From CBDFNN01 sp965250215 (lineage in GTDB: Bacteria > Bacteroidota > Rhodothermia > Rhodothermales > DATKEJ01), in contig CBDFNN010000004.1 in the NCBI GenBank assembly GCA_965250215.1, positions 1,674,001 to 1,738,000 on the forward strand: DNA of 64,000 nt, in the 5' to 3' direction. Shown here piece after piece: positions 17,295-26,507 of this stretch. The notes under the pieces are model-generated. The model saw only the letters and a program-made list of their open reading frames with translations. It was not told where the DNA came from and searched no databases. The translations under genes and the position numbers were made by a program. Position 1 is the stretch's first letter. Each line of letters opens with the position of its first letter.

Positions 17295-18731
17295 ATGAAG
17301 AATTGGAACCAGACTTCTGGCCTTGTAGGAGCCTTTGTGATCGCGCTACTAATCGCGAGTTGTGGAGACAGCACGCCCAGGGATCAGGATGTGTCATTTG
17401 AGACTCGGCCCAACGTCATCCTAATTATGACCGACGATCTGGGCTTTGGCGATCTCGGATCCTATGGACAAGGTGTGATCCAGACACCTAACCTCGATAT
17501 GCTGGCTGAAGAAGGTATGAGCTTTACCAACTTTTATGCAGGATCGACAGTGTGCGCACCATCTAGGAGCGTCCTGATGACAGGCTTGCACACGGGCCAC
17601 ACCCACATAAGAGGCAACAAGGAAATTAAACCGATGGGTCAGGAGCCCCTACTGGACTCTGTGATCACTGTTGCTGAACTTATGAAGTCGGCGGGTTACA
17701 AAACTGGCCTCGTTGGTAAGTGGGGTTTGGGAGCACCAGAAAGCGAGGGCCATCCGAACAATCAAGGCTTCGACTATTTCTTTGGCTACCTTGGCCAACG
17801 GCATGCACATAACTACTACCCTGAGTATCTCTTCAGAAATGATGAAAGAGTGCCACTTGAAGGAAATGTTCTACCAGAACCCAAGAGGGGAGATGGGGCA
17901 GGCGAAGCGATCGAAAAGATCACTTACAGTCACGACGTAATTGCCCAAGATGCACTAGACTTCATAGATCGAAATAGTAGCGATCCATTTTTCCTTTTTC
18001 TCTCCCTCACGATTCCTCACGTAAACAACGAGGCCGAAGATGGGATGGAAGTCCCTGAGTACGGTATGTACGAGGACAAGGATTGGCCGCGACAGGAGAA
18101 GGGTAAGGCCGCCATGATCACACGGATGGATTGGGATATTGGTCGAATTATTGGCCGACTCCAAGATCACGGAATTCAAGAAAATACCATCGTGATATTC
18201 ACTTCTGACAATGGACCTCACAGCGAAGGCAAAGTCGATCCTGAGTTCTTTAATTCGAATGGAGCCTTGAGAGGAATCAAGCGCGATTTGTACGAGGGTG
18301 GAATTCGAGTACCCTTGATTGTATGGGCTCCCGGAAAGATAATGGCAAACTCCAAATCGGATCACATTTCCTATTTCCCTGACATTATGCCAACCCTTGC
18401 GAATTTAGCTGGAGCTAAGATCAGTCATCCGATTGATGGGATCGACATGACGGCGACACTTACTAGCACAGGGGTTCAAAATAACCATGATCACCTTTAT
18501 TGGGAATTCTATCAAAACTATCAGAACCAGACAAAGCAAGCTGTTCGCATGGGAAGATGGAAGGCAATTAGAACTCCCATGTACACGGGTAAAGTCGAGT
18601 TGTATGACCTTCAAAACGACCCTTCTGAACTCGTAGACATTGCTGAACAGAATCCAGCAATAATTGAACGAGCGAGAGAGACCTTCGACCTTGCTCACAC
18701 TCCATCGCAAATTTGGACCGTTTCGAAATGA
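17295..18731 (+). CDS. S1 family sulfatase, lipoprotein (first of a coupled pair)
   Basis: The 478-aa protein has a lipobox of IASC (Cys23). The alkaline-phosphatase-fold landmarks are VILIMTDDLGFGDLGSYG (metal-binding Asp pair) and the sulfatase signature C-A-P-S-R with Cys87, the residue turned into formylglycine. KWGLG and FTSDNGPHSEG complete the active site. It most resembles arylsulfatase A-like S1 enzymes, which hydrolyse sulfate esters on sugars. Its stop overlaps the ATG of the next sulfatase (ATGA), which indicates translational coupling. The formylglycine-generating enzyme at 25206 is the likely activator. Confidence 0.93.
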   Translation: MKNWNQTSGLVGAFVIALLIASCGDSTPRDQDVSFETRPNVILIMTDDLGFGDLGSYGQGVIQTPNLDMLAEEGMSFTNFYAGSTVCAPSRSVLMTGLHTGHTHIRGNKEIKPMGQEPLLDSVITVAELMKSAGYKTGLVGKWGLGAPESEGHPNNQGFDYFFGYLGQRHAHNYYPEYLFRNDERVPLEGNVLPEPKRGDGAGEAIEKITYSHDVIAQDALDFIDRNSSDPFFLFLSLTIPHVNNEAEDGMEVPEYGMYEDKDWPRQEKGKAAMITRMDWDIGRIIGRLQDHGIQENTIVIFTSDNGPHSEGKVDPEFFNSNGALRGIKRDLYEGGIRVPLIVWAPGKIMANSKSDHISYFPDIMPTLANLAGAKISHPIDGIDMTATLTSTGVQNNHDHLYWEFYQNYQNQTKQAVRMGRWKAIRTPMYTGKVELYDLQNDPSELVDIAEQNPAIIERARETFDLAHTPSQIWTVSK

Positions 18732-20242
18732 AAAACTTTATCCGCCTTGGCTCTTTATCAGTTCTCTTTCTCGCCTTCACCTGTCAATCAACTGGCACAG
18801 TCTCAAGTGATAGGCCGGAATCCAATATGGGTGAGCTGAATATTGCTAAGAAAAATGTGATCTTCATATTGAGTGATGATCATCGTTATGACTTTATGGG
18901 ATTCATGGGTCGGCCGTCTTGGCTGGAGACGCCTGCTATGGATCGCATGGCAGCCCAAGGCGTGCATGTTGCGAATGCATTTGTCACGACCTCTTTGTGC
19001 TCTCCTAGTCGAGCCTCGATTCTCACGGGACAATACAGCGCTAAACACGGTGTCATAGACAATAATAGCAGGGTGCCGGACGAAGCCGAGTTCTTTCCGG
19101 AATATCTCCAAGACGCTGGATACAAAACAGCTTATTTGGGCAAATGGCACATGGGGGGATCCAGTGATGAACCTCGACCGGGGTTTGACAAGTGGGTCTC
19201 ATACAAGGGTCAAGGCACTTATTTCGATCCCAAGCTGAATGTCGACGGAGAAGCAATCGAAAAAGCGGGCTATACAGCAGATATTGTCACAGACTACGCC
19301 CTCGAGTGGCTGGACGAGACCAAGGATGATGAGGAGCCCTTCTTTATGTATGTCAGTCACAAATCGGTCCACGCGGGATTCGAGCCAGCGAAAAGACACC
19401 AAGGAATGTATAGTGATGTAGAGCTTGAACTGCCGCCAAGTTTTGGCGACACGAAAGAAAACTATTCCGGATTGCCGAGATGGGTCAACGCTCAGAGAAA
19501 TTCTTGGCACGGCGTTGACTACATGTATCACGGTGAAACAGACTTTGACAACTTCTATCGCGACTACAACGAAACGCTCGTAGGACTTGACGAAAATATC
19601 GGCCGTGTTTTGGACTACCTCGAGGAAAACGATCTCGCGGAAAGCACTCTTGTCATCTACATGGGCGACAATGGATTCAGTTTCGGAGAGCATGGTCTCA
19701 TAGACAAACGACACATGTACGAGGAATCGATGAGAGTCCCCTTCTTGGCTATGCTTCCCGGAACGATTCCGTCGGAATCGAAGGTTGAGCATCTTATTCA
19801 GAATATCGATGTTGGTCCAACCATCCTTGACTATGCCGGGCTCGAAATTCCTGATCATATGGATGGAAAATCCTTCCTTCCGATACTGAAAGGCGAGGAC
19901 ATCTCTTGGAGGGACTACGTTTTGTATCAGTACTACTGGGAGTACAACTTTCCACAAACACCGACCACCTTCGGTATCCGCAACGATCGATACAAGTACA
20001 TCTTCTATCATGGCATCTGGGACACTGACGAGCTATATGATCTTCAGGATGATCCTTGGGAAACCAAGAATCTAGCTCAGTTGCCAGAATTTGCAGAACG
20101 CAAGCGCACCATGCAAGACAAGATGTTTGCTGAAATGAAAGCCTCCGGTGCTGACAAGGTAAAGGTTGTTCAACCAACTGGATTTAAGGGTGACAAGCGT
20201 GGTCCTAAGAAACGAGACATAAGAATGTCAGACGAGAATTAG
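18728..20242 (+). CDS. S1 family sulfatase, lipoprotein (second of pair)
   Basis: This 504-aa protein starts at the ATG at 18728, which overlaps the previous stop by four bases. The signal peptide ends AFTC (Cys19). NVIFILSDDHRYD holds the first metal Asp pair, and CSPSR with Cys91 is the formylglycine site. KWHMGG, MGDNGFSFGEHG and the C-terminal YDLQDDPWETKN are typical of S1 enzymes of the glycosaminoglycan and algal-polysaccharide kind. It differs clearly from its neighbour, so the pair is likely to act on different sulfate positions. It ends the plus-strand run; a convergent sulfatase gene follows. Confidence 0.93.
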   Translation: MKNFIRLGSLSVLFLAFTCQSTGTVSSDRPESNMGELNIAKKNVIFILSDDHRYDFMGFMGRPSWLETPAMDRMAAQGVHVANAFVTTSLCSPSRASILTGQYSAKHGVIDNNSRVPDEAEFFPEYLQDAGYKTAYLGKWHMGGSSDEPRPGFDKWVSYKGQGTYFDPKLNVDGEAIEKAGYTADIVTDYALEWLDETKDDEEPFFMYVSHKSVHAGFEPAKRHQGMYSDVELELPPSFGDTKENYSGLPRWVNAQRNSWHGVDYMYHGETDFDNFYRDYNETLVGLDENIGRVLDYLEENDLAESTLVIYMGDNGFSFGEHGLIDKRHMYEESMRVPFLAMLPGTIPSESKVEHLIQNIDVGPTILDYAGLEIPDHMDGKSFLPILKGEDISWRDYVLYQYYWEYNFPQTPTTFGIRNDRYKYIFYHGIWDTDELYDLQDDPWETKNLAQLPEFAERKRTMQDKMFAEMKASGADKVKVVQPTGFKGDKRGPKKRDIRMSDEN

Positions 20243-20262
20243 TCTGCTTGAATCCTTGACAT

Positions 20263-21675
20263 TTAGTCAGCTATTCTTGTGAGTAATTGATCTGCTCCGT
20301 GGACTACGCTTTCTTCGTAGGCCGTTTTGAGTCGTCTCATTTTCTCAATAATCTCTGGATGGTCCTCCGCGATATTATAGCTTTCACTTGGATCGTGACC
20401 AAGATGATAGAGTAGGGGGCGTTCGTGCTCCACTCGAGATCCGCCCATTCCATAGGCTCCTTGCGTAATGAAGTGAGCCTTGAACTGACCCTGGCGGATA
20501 GCATAGATTTCTAGACCTCTGTAAAAGACCATTTCGTCTCTAGGAGAAGCACCGTCACCTTTCAAAACGGGACTTAGGTCGAATCCGTCTAGTGCACGCT
20601 CGCTATCAAGGCTTGCTCCTGATAGGGCAGCGAAAGTAGGGAGTAGGTCGAGAGTCGAACCCATTTGATCAACAACAGAAGGCTGGATGGAGCCAGGCCA
20701 CCAAAAAATTCCAGGTTCTCTCATCCCCCCTTCCCAAGTAGATCCTTTGCCCTGTCTGAGCAAGCCAGATGAACCACTCTGCTCTCTGAATGGAAGCCAT
20801 GGGCCGTTGTCCGAGGTAAATACAACAAGCGTGTTTTCCTCCAGTTTAAGTTCTTTCAACTTATCCAAGATTCTTCCCACGCCGTTGTCGATTTCTTCAA
20901 TTACGTCTCCAAATAAGCCTCTCGTGCTAGTATTCTTAAAGTCCTCTGAGGCAAAGAGTGGTGTGTGAGGAAGATTGTGCGCTAGATAGATAAAGAAGGA
21001 GTCATCTTTGTTCTTTTCGATTGTGTCCAGGACTCGTTCGGTATAGCGCTTTGTAATAGTGTGCTGATTCGCTGGTCGCTCAACGACTTCCTCATTCTCG
21101 ATCAAAGGGACATTCCAATAGTCGATCTCGGGATTCTGAAAGGCCTCCCAATAATCCTTTTCACCTACTCGATCCATATCATTTGAGTAAGGGATGCCGA
21201 AATAGGAATCGAATCCGTGATTCCGAGGAAGGTGTTCAGGCAGATGTCCGAGATGCCACTTTCCGATCGCGTCTGTCTTATATCCATTTTCTTTTAAGAC
21301 CTCCGCAATAGTGATCTCAGTCTTAGGGAGCCCCCCAGCTGAATCAGGAAAAAGAACCCTTCTTTTTGAATTCGATAGTCCGCTTCTGACCGGATACCGA
21401 CCAGTGAGGATTCCCGCCCTGCTCGGAGTACAGACACTCGCGGCAGAATAGAAATTGGTCCACTTCTGACCTTCGATCGCCATTCGATCCAAGTTGGGTG
21501 TCTTGATACTGGGATGCCCGTAAATCCCAAGATCTCCATAGCCAAGGTCATCGCAGAAGATGACGATAAAATTCGGTTTATCGGCCCAAGCTATTGACTT
21601 GCTAGCACCTAAGCTAGGTAGAAGGGCTAGACTGGCTGATGCAGCTGAAAGACGAACAAATTCTCTTCGATTCAT
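20263..21675 (-). CDS. S1 family sulfatase, exported
   Basis: Taking the ATG at 21675 gives 470 aa with a Tat-like signal (MNRREFVRLSAAS, then a hydrophobic run); the 21-residue extension to 21738 is not needed. FIVIFCDDLGYGDLG is the metal site, and CTPSR with Cys82 is the formylglycine site. KWHLGHLPEH and FTSDNGPWLPF follow. It is arylsulfatase-like. It lies convergent with the sulfatase pair and divergent from the ThuA-dehydrogenase gene, 77 bp away, so control with that gene is plausible. Confidence 0.92.
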   Translation of the reverse strand: MNRREFVRLSAASASLALLPSLGASKSIAWADKPNFIVIFCDDLGYGDLGIYGHPSIKTPNLDRMAIEGQKWTNFYSAASVCTPSRAGILTGRYPVRSGLSNSKRRVLFPDSAGGLPKTEITIAEVLKENGYKTDAIGKWHLGHLPEHLPRNHGFDSYFGIPYSNDMDRVGEKDYWEAFQNPEIDYWNVPLIENEEVVERPANQHTITKRYTERVLDTIEKNKDDSFFIYLAHNLPHTPLFASEDFKNTSTRGLFGDVIEEIDNGVGRILDKLKELKLEENTLVVFTSDNGPWLPFREQSGSSGLLRQGKGSTWEGGMREPGIFWWPGSIQPSVVDQMGSTLDLLPTFAALSGASLDSERALDGFDLSPVLKGDGASPRDEMVFYRGLEIYAIRQGQFKAHFITQGAYGMGGSRVEHERPLLYHLGHDPSESYNIAEDHPEIIEKMRRLKTAYEESVVHGADQLLTRIAD

Positions 21676-21752
21676 TGTTTGACTATTTCGAGGTTTGACA
21701 AGACTAATTGAAGACAGTCGAGTATATTTGCTATTCAATCTAGTCTAAATCG

Positions 21753-24700
21753 ATGAAAATATCTCTCTCTTTTCTCGCTCTTTTTTGTGTCCTTCTAACT
21801 GCTTCGACTTGTCAAGAGACAAAGTCGGTCGTAATCCCAGAGGTAAAAGAGAGTGTGACGAATGAACTCGTTTTCCCAAACGGGTCTTCGGTCCTTGTTT
21901 ACTACCGCACGGATGGGTTCAAACATGCTTCTATTTCGGAAGGAAGATCCGCCATCAAGAGTTTAGCTGACAGTTACGGCTTTGCATACAGCGAGACCTA
22001 TGATCCTCGCTTGTTCTCTCAGGAGGAGTTAAGTAAGCACGATGCTGTCATATTTCTCAATACCACCTTGGATGTTTTAGCCGAGGAGCAGCAAGATCAT
22101 TTTGAAAGATATATCCAAGCCGGTGGCGGATATGTCGGTGTGCATGGTGCTGCGGACACCGAGTACGGTTGGCCTTGGTACGGAAACCTTGTCGGAGGAT
22201 ACTTCGATGGTCATCCGAGTAGTCCCAACGTTCGCGAAGGAGTTCTCACGGTCGTAGATGGAAGCCATGTCTCCACTAATGGGTTGCCAGAGACGTGGAC
22301 CAGAACAGATGAGTATTATTCTTATAAGACATTCAACGATAATGTGAACGTCCTAATCACAGTCGATGAGAAGAGTTACATGGATGAGGTTCAGAGCGAC
22401 TATCATCCCATAGCCTGGTATCACGAATTCGATGGCGGTCGGTCCTTTTACACTGGCTTGGGGCATACAAAGGAATCCTATTCAGAACAGCATTTTCTCA
22501 ATCATTTGATTGGTGGCATTCACTATGCCGTGGGTGGAGCGAGTCCTCTAACATATACTTCCTCCAATGTGAAGCCTGAGCAAAACAGATTTGTAAAGGA
22601 GACCTATTTAGAAAACTTGACGGAGCCGATGGAGCTCGAACTCCTTCCAAGTGGAAAAATTGTTGTAATTGAACGAGCTGGAGCAATATACACCTATGAT
22701 CCTGCTACAGGTCAAAGAGCAGAAGTAACAACACTGCCCGTTCACAAAGAGCACGAAGACGGATTGATTGGAATTGCCATAGATCCAAACTATGCCACCA
22801 ACAATTGGATTTATTTACACTACTCACCTTTGCCTGACGAAATACCAAGGCAACGTATATCACGTTTTGTATTTGATGGGCAAAGCTTGGATATGGACAG
22901 TGAAAAGATCTTGCTGGAGTACAAGAATCAGCGTGATGAATGTTGTCACGCAGGAGGGTCTCTTGAGTTTGATCGGCATGGAAATCTTTTCGCCTCATCT
23001 GGAGACAACACAAACCCTTTTGCTTCGGATGGCTACTCACCTATAGATGGACAAGACGGTCGCTTGCCTTGGGACGGACGACGCGGTCCCGGCAACACCA
23101 ATGACCTCCGTGGCAAGATCATGAGGATTACACCTCAAGACGATGGAAGTTATTCCATCCCAGATGGTAATCTATTCCCAAAAGACGGAAGCGTAGGCCG
23201 CCCAGAGATTTATATCATGGGGAATAGGAATCCCTTCCGAATATCAATCGATCAAAAAAACGACTATCTCTATTGGGGTGAGGTCGGCCCAGATGCGAGG
23301 GATGATGAGGAGAATAGAGGCCCGAAGGGTCATGATGAAATAAATCAAGCACGGAAGGCCGGTAATTTTGGATGGCCTTTATTTGTCGGCAATAACAAGG
23401 CCTACAAATCTTACAATTTTGCCGCGAAAAAATCAGGCTCAGGCTTTGATCCCAGTGCACCTCTGAATGATTCTCCAAATAACACGGGAGCTAGAATTCT
23501 TCCTCCTGCACAACCCGCATTTATTTGGTATCCCTATGGACCATCAGAGGAATTTCCTCTTATGGGCGAAGGTGGGCGCAATGCCATGGCTGGGCCCGTA
23601 TTCTACCACGATACATTTGAAAAGACTGAAGATTCTTTTCCTGCATACTATGATGGCAAGCTAATCATCTACGAGTGGATTCGGTCCTTCGTTGCCGCCG
23701 TGACACTGGACGAAAATGGAGATTATCAGCGCATGGAGCACATGATGACCGATGTCGAATTACAAAACCCGATGGACATGATGTTTGGACCTGACGGGAC
23801 ATTATATGTGCTGGAATATGGAAAGAAGTGGTTTTCCCAAAACATTGATGCGCGACTTTCAAGAATCCGATACCAGGCGGGAAATCGCCGACCGATCGCG
23901 AGGGCAAAAGCAGCTAATACCATTGGAGCGGTTCCTCTTACCGTAACATTCTCTAGCGAAGGTAGCGTAGATCCAGACGGAGATGGCCTCAGATATAAAT
24001 GGGCTTTTGAAGGAGTAGATGGGCCGAGCTCAAACGAGAAGAATCCCAGTCATAGTTTTGCGCAAGCGGGTGTCTACACAAGTCGTTTGGTCGTGACTGA
24101 TCCAAATGGTAATAGCTCTGAATCAAGCGTCACGATTTATGCCGGTAATACAGCTCCGGAGGTCGATGTGGAGTTTACTAAGGGTGGTGCTTTTGCTATT
24201 CCGGGTGAAGAGATAGACTATGCGGTTAAAGTAACCGATGCAGAAGATGGTGGAATTGGTAGTGGTATCGATCCATCAAGTGTCAAAGTTACGATAGATT
24301 ATCTACCACAAGGCCGCGACAAGACCAAGATCGCCCAAGGCCATCAGGTTTTGTCTGACGCTTCAGATGCCTTCGCAGGAAAGGGTCTCATGGCGAACTC
24401 GGATTGCTCGAGTTGCCACGTTGAGCAAGAGGAGAGCATTGGTCCTGCCTACGTCGATATAGCCAAAAAGTACTCTGGACAGGAAGGCTCGACCAACTAC
24501 CTCTCTAGCAAGATTGTCAAAGGCGGTACAGGCGTCTGGGGCGATCGCGTAATGGCGGCACATCCAAGTGTCAGCATCGATGATGCTAGGCAGATGGTGC
24601 AATACATTAAATCTTTTGCCGATGACAAAGAAGAAGTGGCTGGGCTAGCTACCACTGGATCCTTCGTGCCGGAAAATAAAGACAAAGAAGATGGCAGCTA

Positions 24701-25178
24701 CGTAATGATGATCACCTACACCGATAAAGGAGCTGAGGGAGCTGGTCCATTGACGGCTCGTAAAACCATAGTCTTCAAATCTCCACGAATCCAAGCCGAA
24801 AACTATGACGCCGCAGAGATTGCATCTGCGATGGAGTTGCCCAAGGAGGCTGGACCTATGGCAGGCTTGAACGTGCTCATGGCTTCCGGTAAGGGACATG
24901 CTATCTACAAAGGGCTTGATCTTAGCAGGATTTCTGAGGTCGTGCTCAATGCGCTTGTACCTCCTGGATTCACAGCTGGTGGTACGATCGAGCTCCGGTC
25001 AAGTAGTGTTGATGGAAAATTGCTCGGATCGGTTGACTTAACCCCCGAGGGTATGGCATTGAAAGAGCGAGTCATTTCTATAAATGCTTCAGGTTTAACT
25101 GATGTGGTTCTTGTTTTCAATACACCGACCAAAGGCGACGGAATGGTTGCCCTGATCGATTGGATAGAGTTTCGTTAG
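21753..25178 (+). CDS. ThuA-sugar dehydrogenase-PKD-cytochrome c-CBM6 lipoprotein
   Basis: The 1141-aa lipoprotein has its lipobox cysteine at 20 (TASTC). Domains in order: ThuA (46-261, YYRTDGFKHASI, then GGGYVGVHGAADTEYGWPWY); PQQ-type sugar dehydrogenase (about 280-710, CCHAGGSLEFD, NRNPFRISID); PKD (712-797, SVDPDGDGLRYKW); cytochrome c with CSSCH at 885-889; and CBM6 (1011-1141, AENYDAAEI to ALIDWIEF). Electrons from sugar oxidation could pass to the built-in haem, while the CBM6 module binds polysaccharide. The five-domain order is known from Bacteroidota. The ThuA domain here is uninterrupted. It is followed after 27 bp by the FGE gene. Confidence 0.92.
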   Translation: MKISLSFLALFCVLLTASTCQETKSVVIPEVKESVTNELVFPNGSSVLVYYRTDGFKHASISEGRSAIKSLADSYGFAYSETYDPRLFSQEELSKHDAVIFLNTTLDVLAEEQQDHFERYIQAGGGYVGVHGAADTEYGWPWYGNLVGGYFDGHPSSPNVREGVLTVVDGSHVSTNGLPETWTRTDEYYSYKTFNDNVNVLITVDEKSYMDEVQSDYHPIAWYHEFDGGRSFYTGLGHTKESYSEQHFLNHLIGGIHYAVGGASPLTYTSSNVKPEQNRFVKETYLENLTEPMELELLPSGKIVVIERAGAIYTYDPATGQRAEVTTLPVHKEHEDGLIGIAIDPNYATNNWIYLHYSPLPDEIPRQRISRFVFDGQSLDMDSEKILLEYKNQRDECCHAGGSLEFDRHGNLFASSGDNTNPFASDGYSPIDGQDGRLPWDGRRGPGNTNDLRGKIMRITPQDDGSYSIPDGNLFPKDGSVGRPEIYIMGNRNPFRISIDQKNDYLYWGEVGPDARDDEENRGPKGHDEINQARKAGNFGWPLFVGNNKAYKSYNFAAKKSGSGFDPSAPLNDSPNNTGARILPPAQPAFIWYPYGPSEEFPLMGEGGRNAMAGPVFYHDTFEKTEDSFPAYYDGKLIIYEWIRSFVAAVTLDENGDYQRMEHMMTDVELQNPMDMMFGPDGTLYVLEYGKKWFSQNIDARLSRIRYQAGNRRPIARAKAANTIGAVPLTVTFSSEGSVDPDGDGLRYKWAFEGVDGPSSNEKNPSHSFAQAGVYTSRLVVTDPNGNSSESSVTIYAGNTAPEVDVEFTKGGAFAIPGEEIDYAVKVTDAEDGGIGSGIDPSSVKVTIDYLPQGRDKTKIAQGHQVLSDASDAFAGKGLMANSDCSSCHVEQEESIGPAYVDIAKKYSGQEGSTNYLSSKIVKGGTGVWGDRVMAAHPSVSIDDARQMVQYIKSFADDKEEVAGLATTGSFVPENKDKEDGSYVMMITYTDKGAEGAGPLTARKTIVFKSPRIQAENYDAAEIASAMELPKEAGPMAGLNVLMASGKGHAIYKGLDLSRISEVVLNALVPPGFTAGGTIELRSSSVDGKLLGSVDLTPEGMALKERVISINASGLTDVVLVFNTPTKGDGMVALIDWIEFR

Positions 25179-25205
25179 CCTTCACTTGAGTCTTCTAATC
25201 GAATT

Positions 25206-26141
25206 ATGAAAATCGCACTCACCATTATTCTATCAGGAATCGTTGGATTCCTGCTTTCTTGTCAGGCAGACACGGTGTCTGAAGCTCCCCTTATTGTACA
25301 GCAAGATACTTGGAGTCCTAGGGTCTATGATCTAGACTCTCTGGCTATTCCAGATGAGATGGTTTTCATACCAGGTGGCCAAACTGATATTGGTTCGAAT
25401 GATGGTTTGCCTCATGAGCGACCGATATTCACAGCAGAAATGGAAGCTTTCTTTCTTGATAGGCATCCAGTTACCGTTGCTCAATTTCGTGCCTTCGTAG
25501 AGGAAACTGGATTCCAAACGGAGGCTGAAGGCTTCGGTAATGCCGGAGTACTCCTGCAAGATGCCGGTCAATGGACCTTGCTAGACGGAGCCAACTGGAT
25601 TTACCCAGAGGGACCTGACGGGGAAATGGCACCGGATGACCACCCAGTTACTCAGGTTTCGTGGAATGACGCACAAGCTTATGCCACCTGGGCAGGTAAA
25701 AGGCTACCCACAGAGACCGAGTGGGAGCACGCCGCTCGTGGAGCATCGAATTCCAGGGACAAATATTCCTGGGGTAAAAGCCTTGTGGAAGGAGGTAAAT
25801 ACCGTGCTAACACATGGAATGGAAGATTTCCAATAAAAAATACCCTAGAAGACGGTTTTCGTCTGACGGCACCTGTGGGACAATTTGCAAAATCTACCCT
25901 TGGTATGACAGATATGGGCGGAAATGTATGGGAATGGACAGCCGACTGGTATAGGCCCTATCGCGATCGCGACATGGTTTTTCAGCCAAACCTTCAGAGC
26001 GAAAGAGCACAGCGAGGAGGTTCCTTTTTGTGTCACGAAGGCTATTGCCATGGATATCGGGTTTCTGCGCGATCGCACTCCACACCTGAAACCTCCCTGT
26101 TTCACGTGGGATTTAGATGTGCAAAAAACATCGATGCCTAA
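25206..26141 (+). CDS. Formylglycine-generating enzyme (FGE), lipoprotein form
   Basis: The 311-aa protein has the full FGE-sulfatase domain: MVFIPGGQTDIGS, HPVTQVSWNDAQAYATWAGKR, TETEWEHAARG, MGGNVWEWTADWY and a closing FHVGFRCAK. The catalytic segment RGGSFLCHEGYCHGYR has Cys276 and Cys281, the same five-residue spacing as Cys336 and Cys341 of human FGE, so it should turn the cysteine of CxPSR sulfatases into formylglycine. Many FGE-domain proteins lack these cysteines. It has a lipoprotein signal (LLSC, Cys19), whereas studied bacterial FGEs are cytosolic. Three sulfatases with that motif lie within 8 kb. Confidence 0.9.
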   Translation: MKIALTIILSGIVGFLLSCQADTVSEAPLIVQQDTWSPRVYDLDSLAIPDEMVFIPGGQTDIGSNDGLPHERPIFTAEMEAFFLDRHPVTVAQFRAFVEETGFQTEAEGFGNAGVLLQDAGQWTLLDGANWIYPEGPDGEMAPDDHPVTQVSWNDAQAYATWAGKRLPTETEWEHAARGASNSRDKYSWGKSLVEGGKYRANTWNGRFPIKNTLEDGFRLTAPVGQFAKSTLGMTDMGGNVWEWTADWYRPYRDRDMVFQPNLQSERAQRGGSFLCHEGYCHGYRVSARSHSTPETSLFHVGFRCAKNIDA

Positions 26142-26507
26142 GTGTAGCATACTTAATACGATGTAGATTTATTCGGGAAAATTTAGAGAGAAATGTGTCA
26201 CAAAAATGATCTTTTCGAGCTCGTTATTGTTCGTTACAATGCGGGTAAGTTCACGGAAGATTTTTGGTGAAGATGAAATGTGAAGAGGAGTCCCACAAAA
26301 GTCGAGCGACCGTGAAACTGGGGTTGATTTGTTAATGCTGTGTAAGTTTTGCTATTTTACCAAGTAGGCTTAAGAGTAAGAGTGGCGCAGGCTAGCAACT
26401 GGAATATTGGCACATTTCCCCTGATCCCTCGAACCTAGGCAAACCGACCTAATCTTATAGGCAATGAGGAGAGAAAGTCGAATTATTATGATTCAAAAGG
26501 TCTCTAG
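26142..26507. other. Intergenic region without a recognised feature
   Basis: These 366 bp between the FGE and histidine kinase genes hold no ORF that looks coded, no tRNA and no riboswitch motif I could identify. The last 20 bp carry an AAAGG site that serves the kinase. The length suggests regulation of the kinase or an unrecognised small RNA. Confidence 0.4.

Noticed and set aside
19199..20011. Minus-strand ORF of 270 codons inside the second sulfatase gene
   Set aside because: It lies opposite a complete sulfatase with all active-site motifs, and its translation resembles no family.
25206..26141. Protein as a GldK/GldJ-type gliding lipoprotein
   Set aside because: Those share the fold and lipoprotein signal but lack the FGE cysteine pair that is clearly present here, and no gld genes adjoin.
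26142..26507. Riboswitch or tRNA in the leader of the histidine kinase
   Set aside because: No conserved riboswitch core, T-loop or cloverleaf could be traced by eye.
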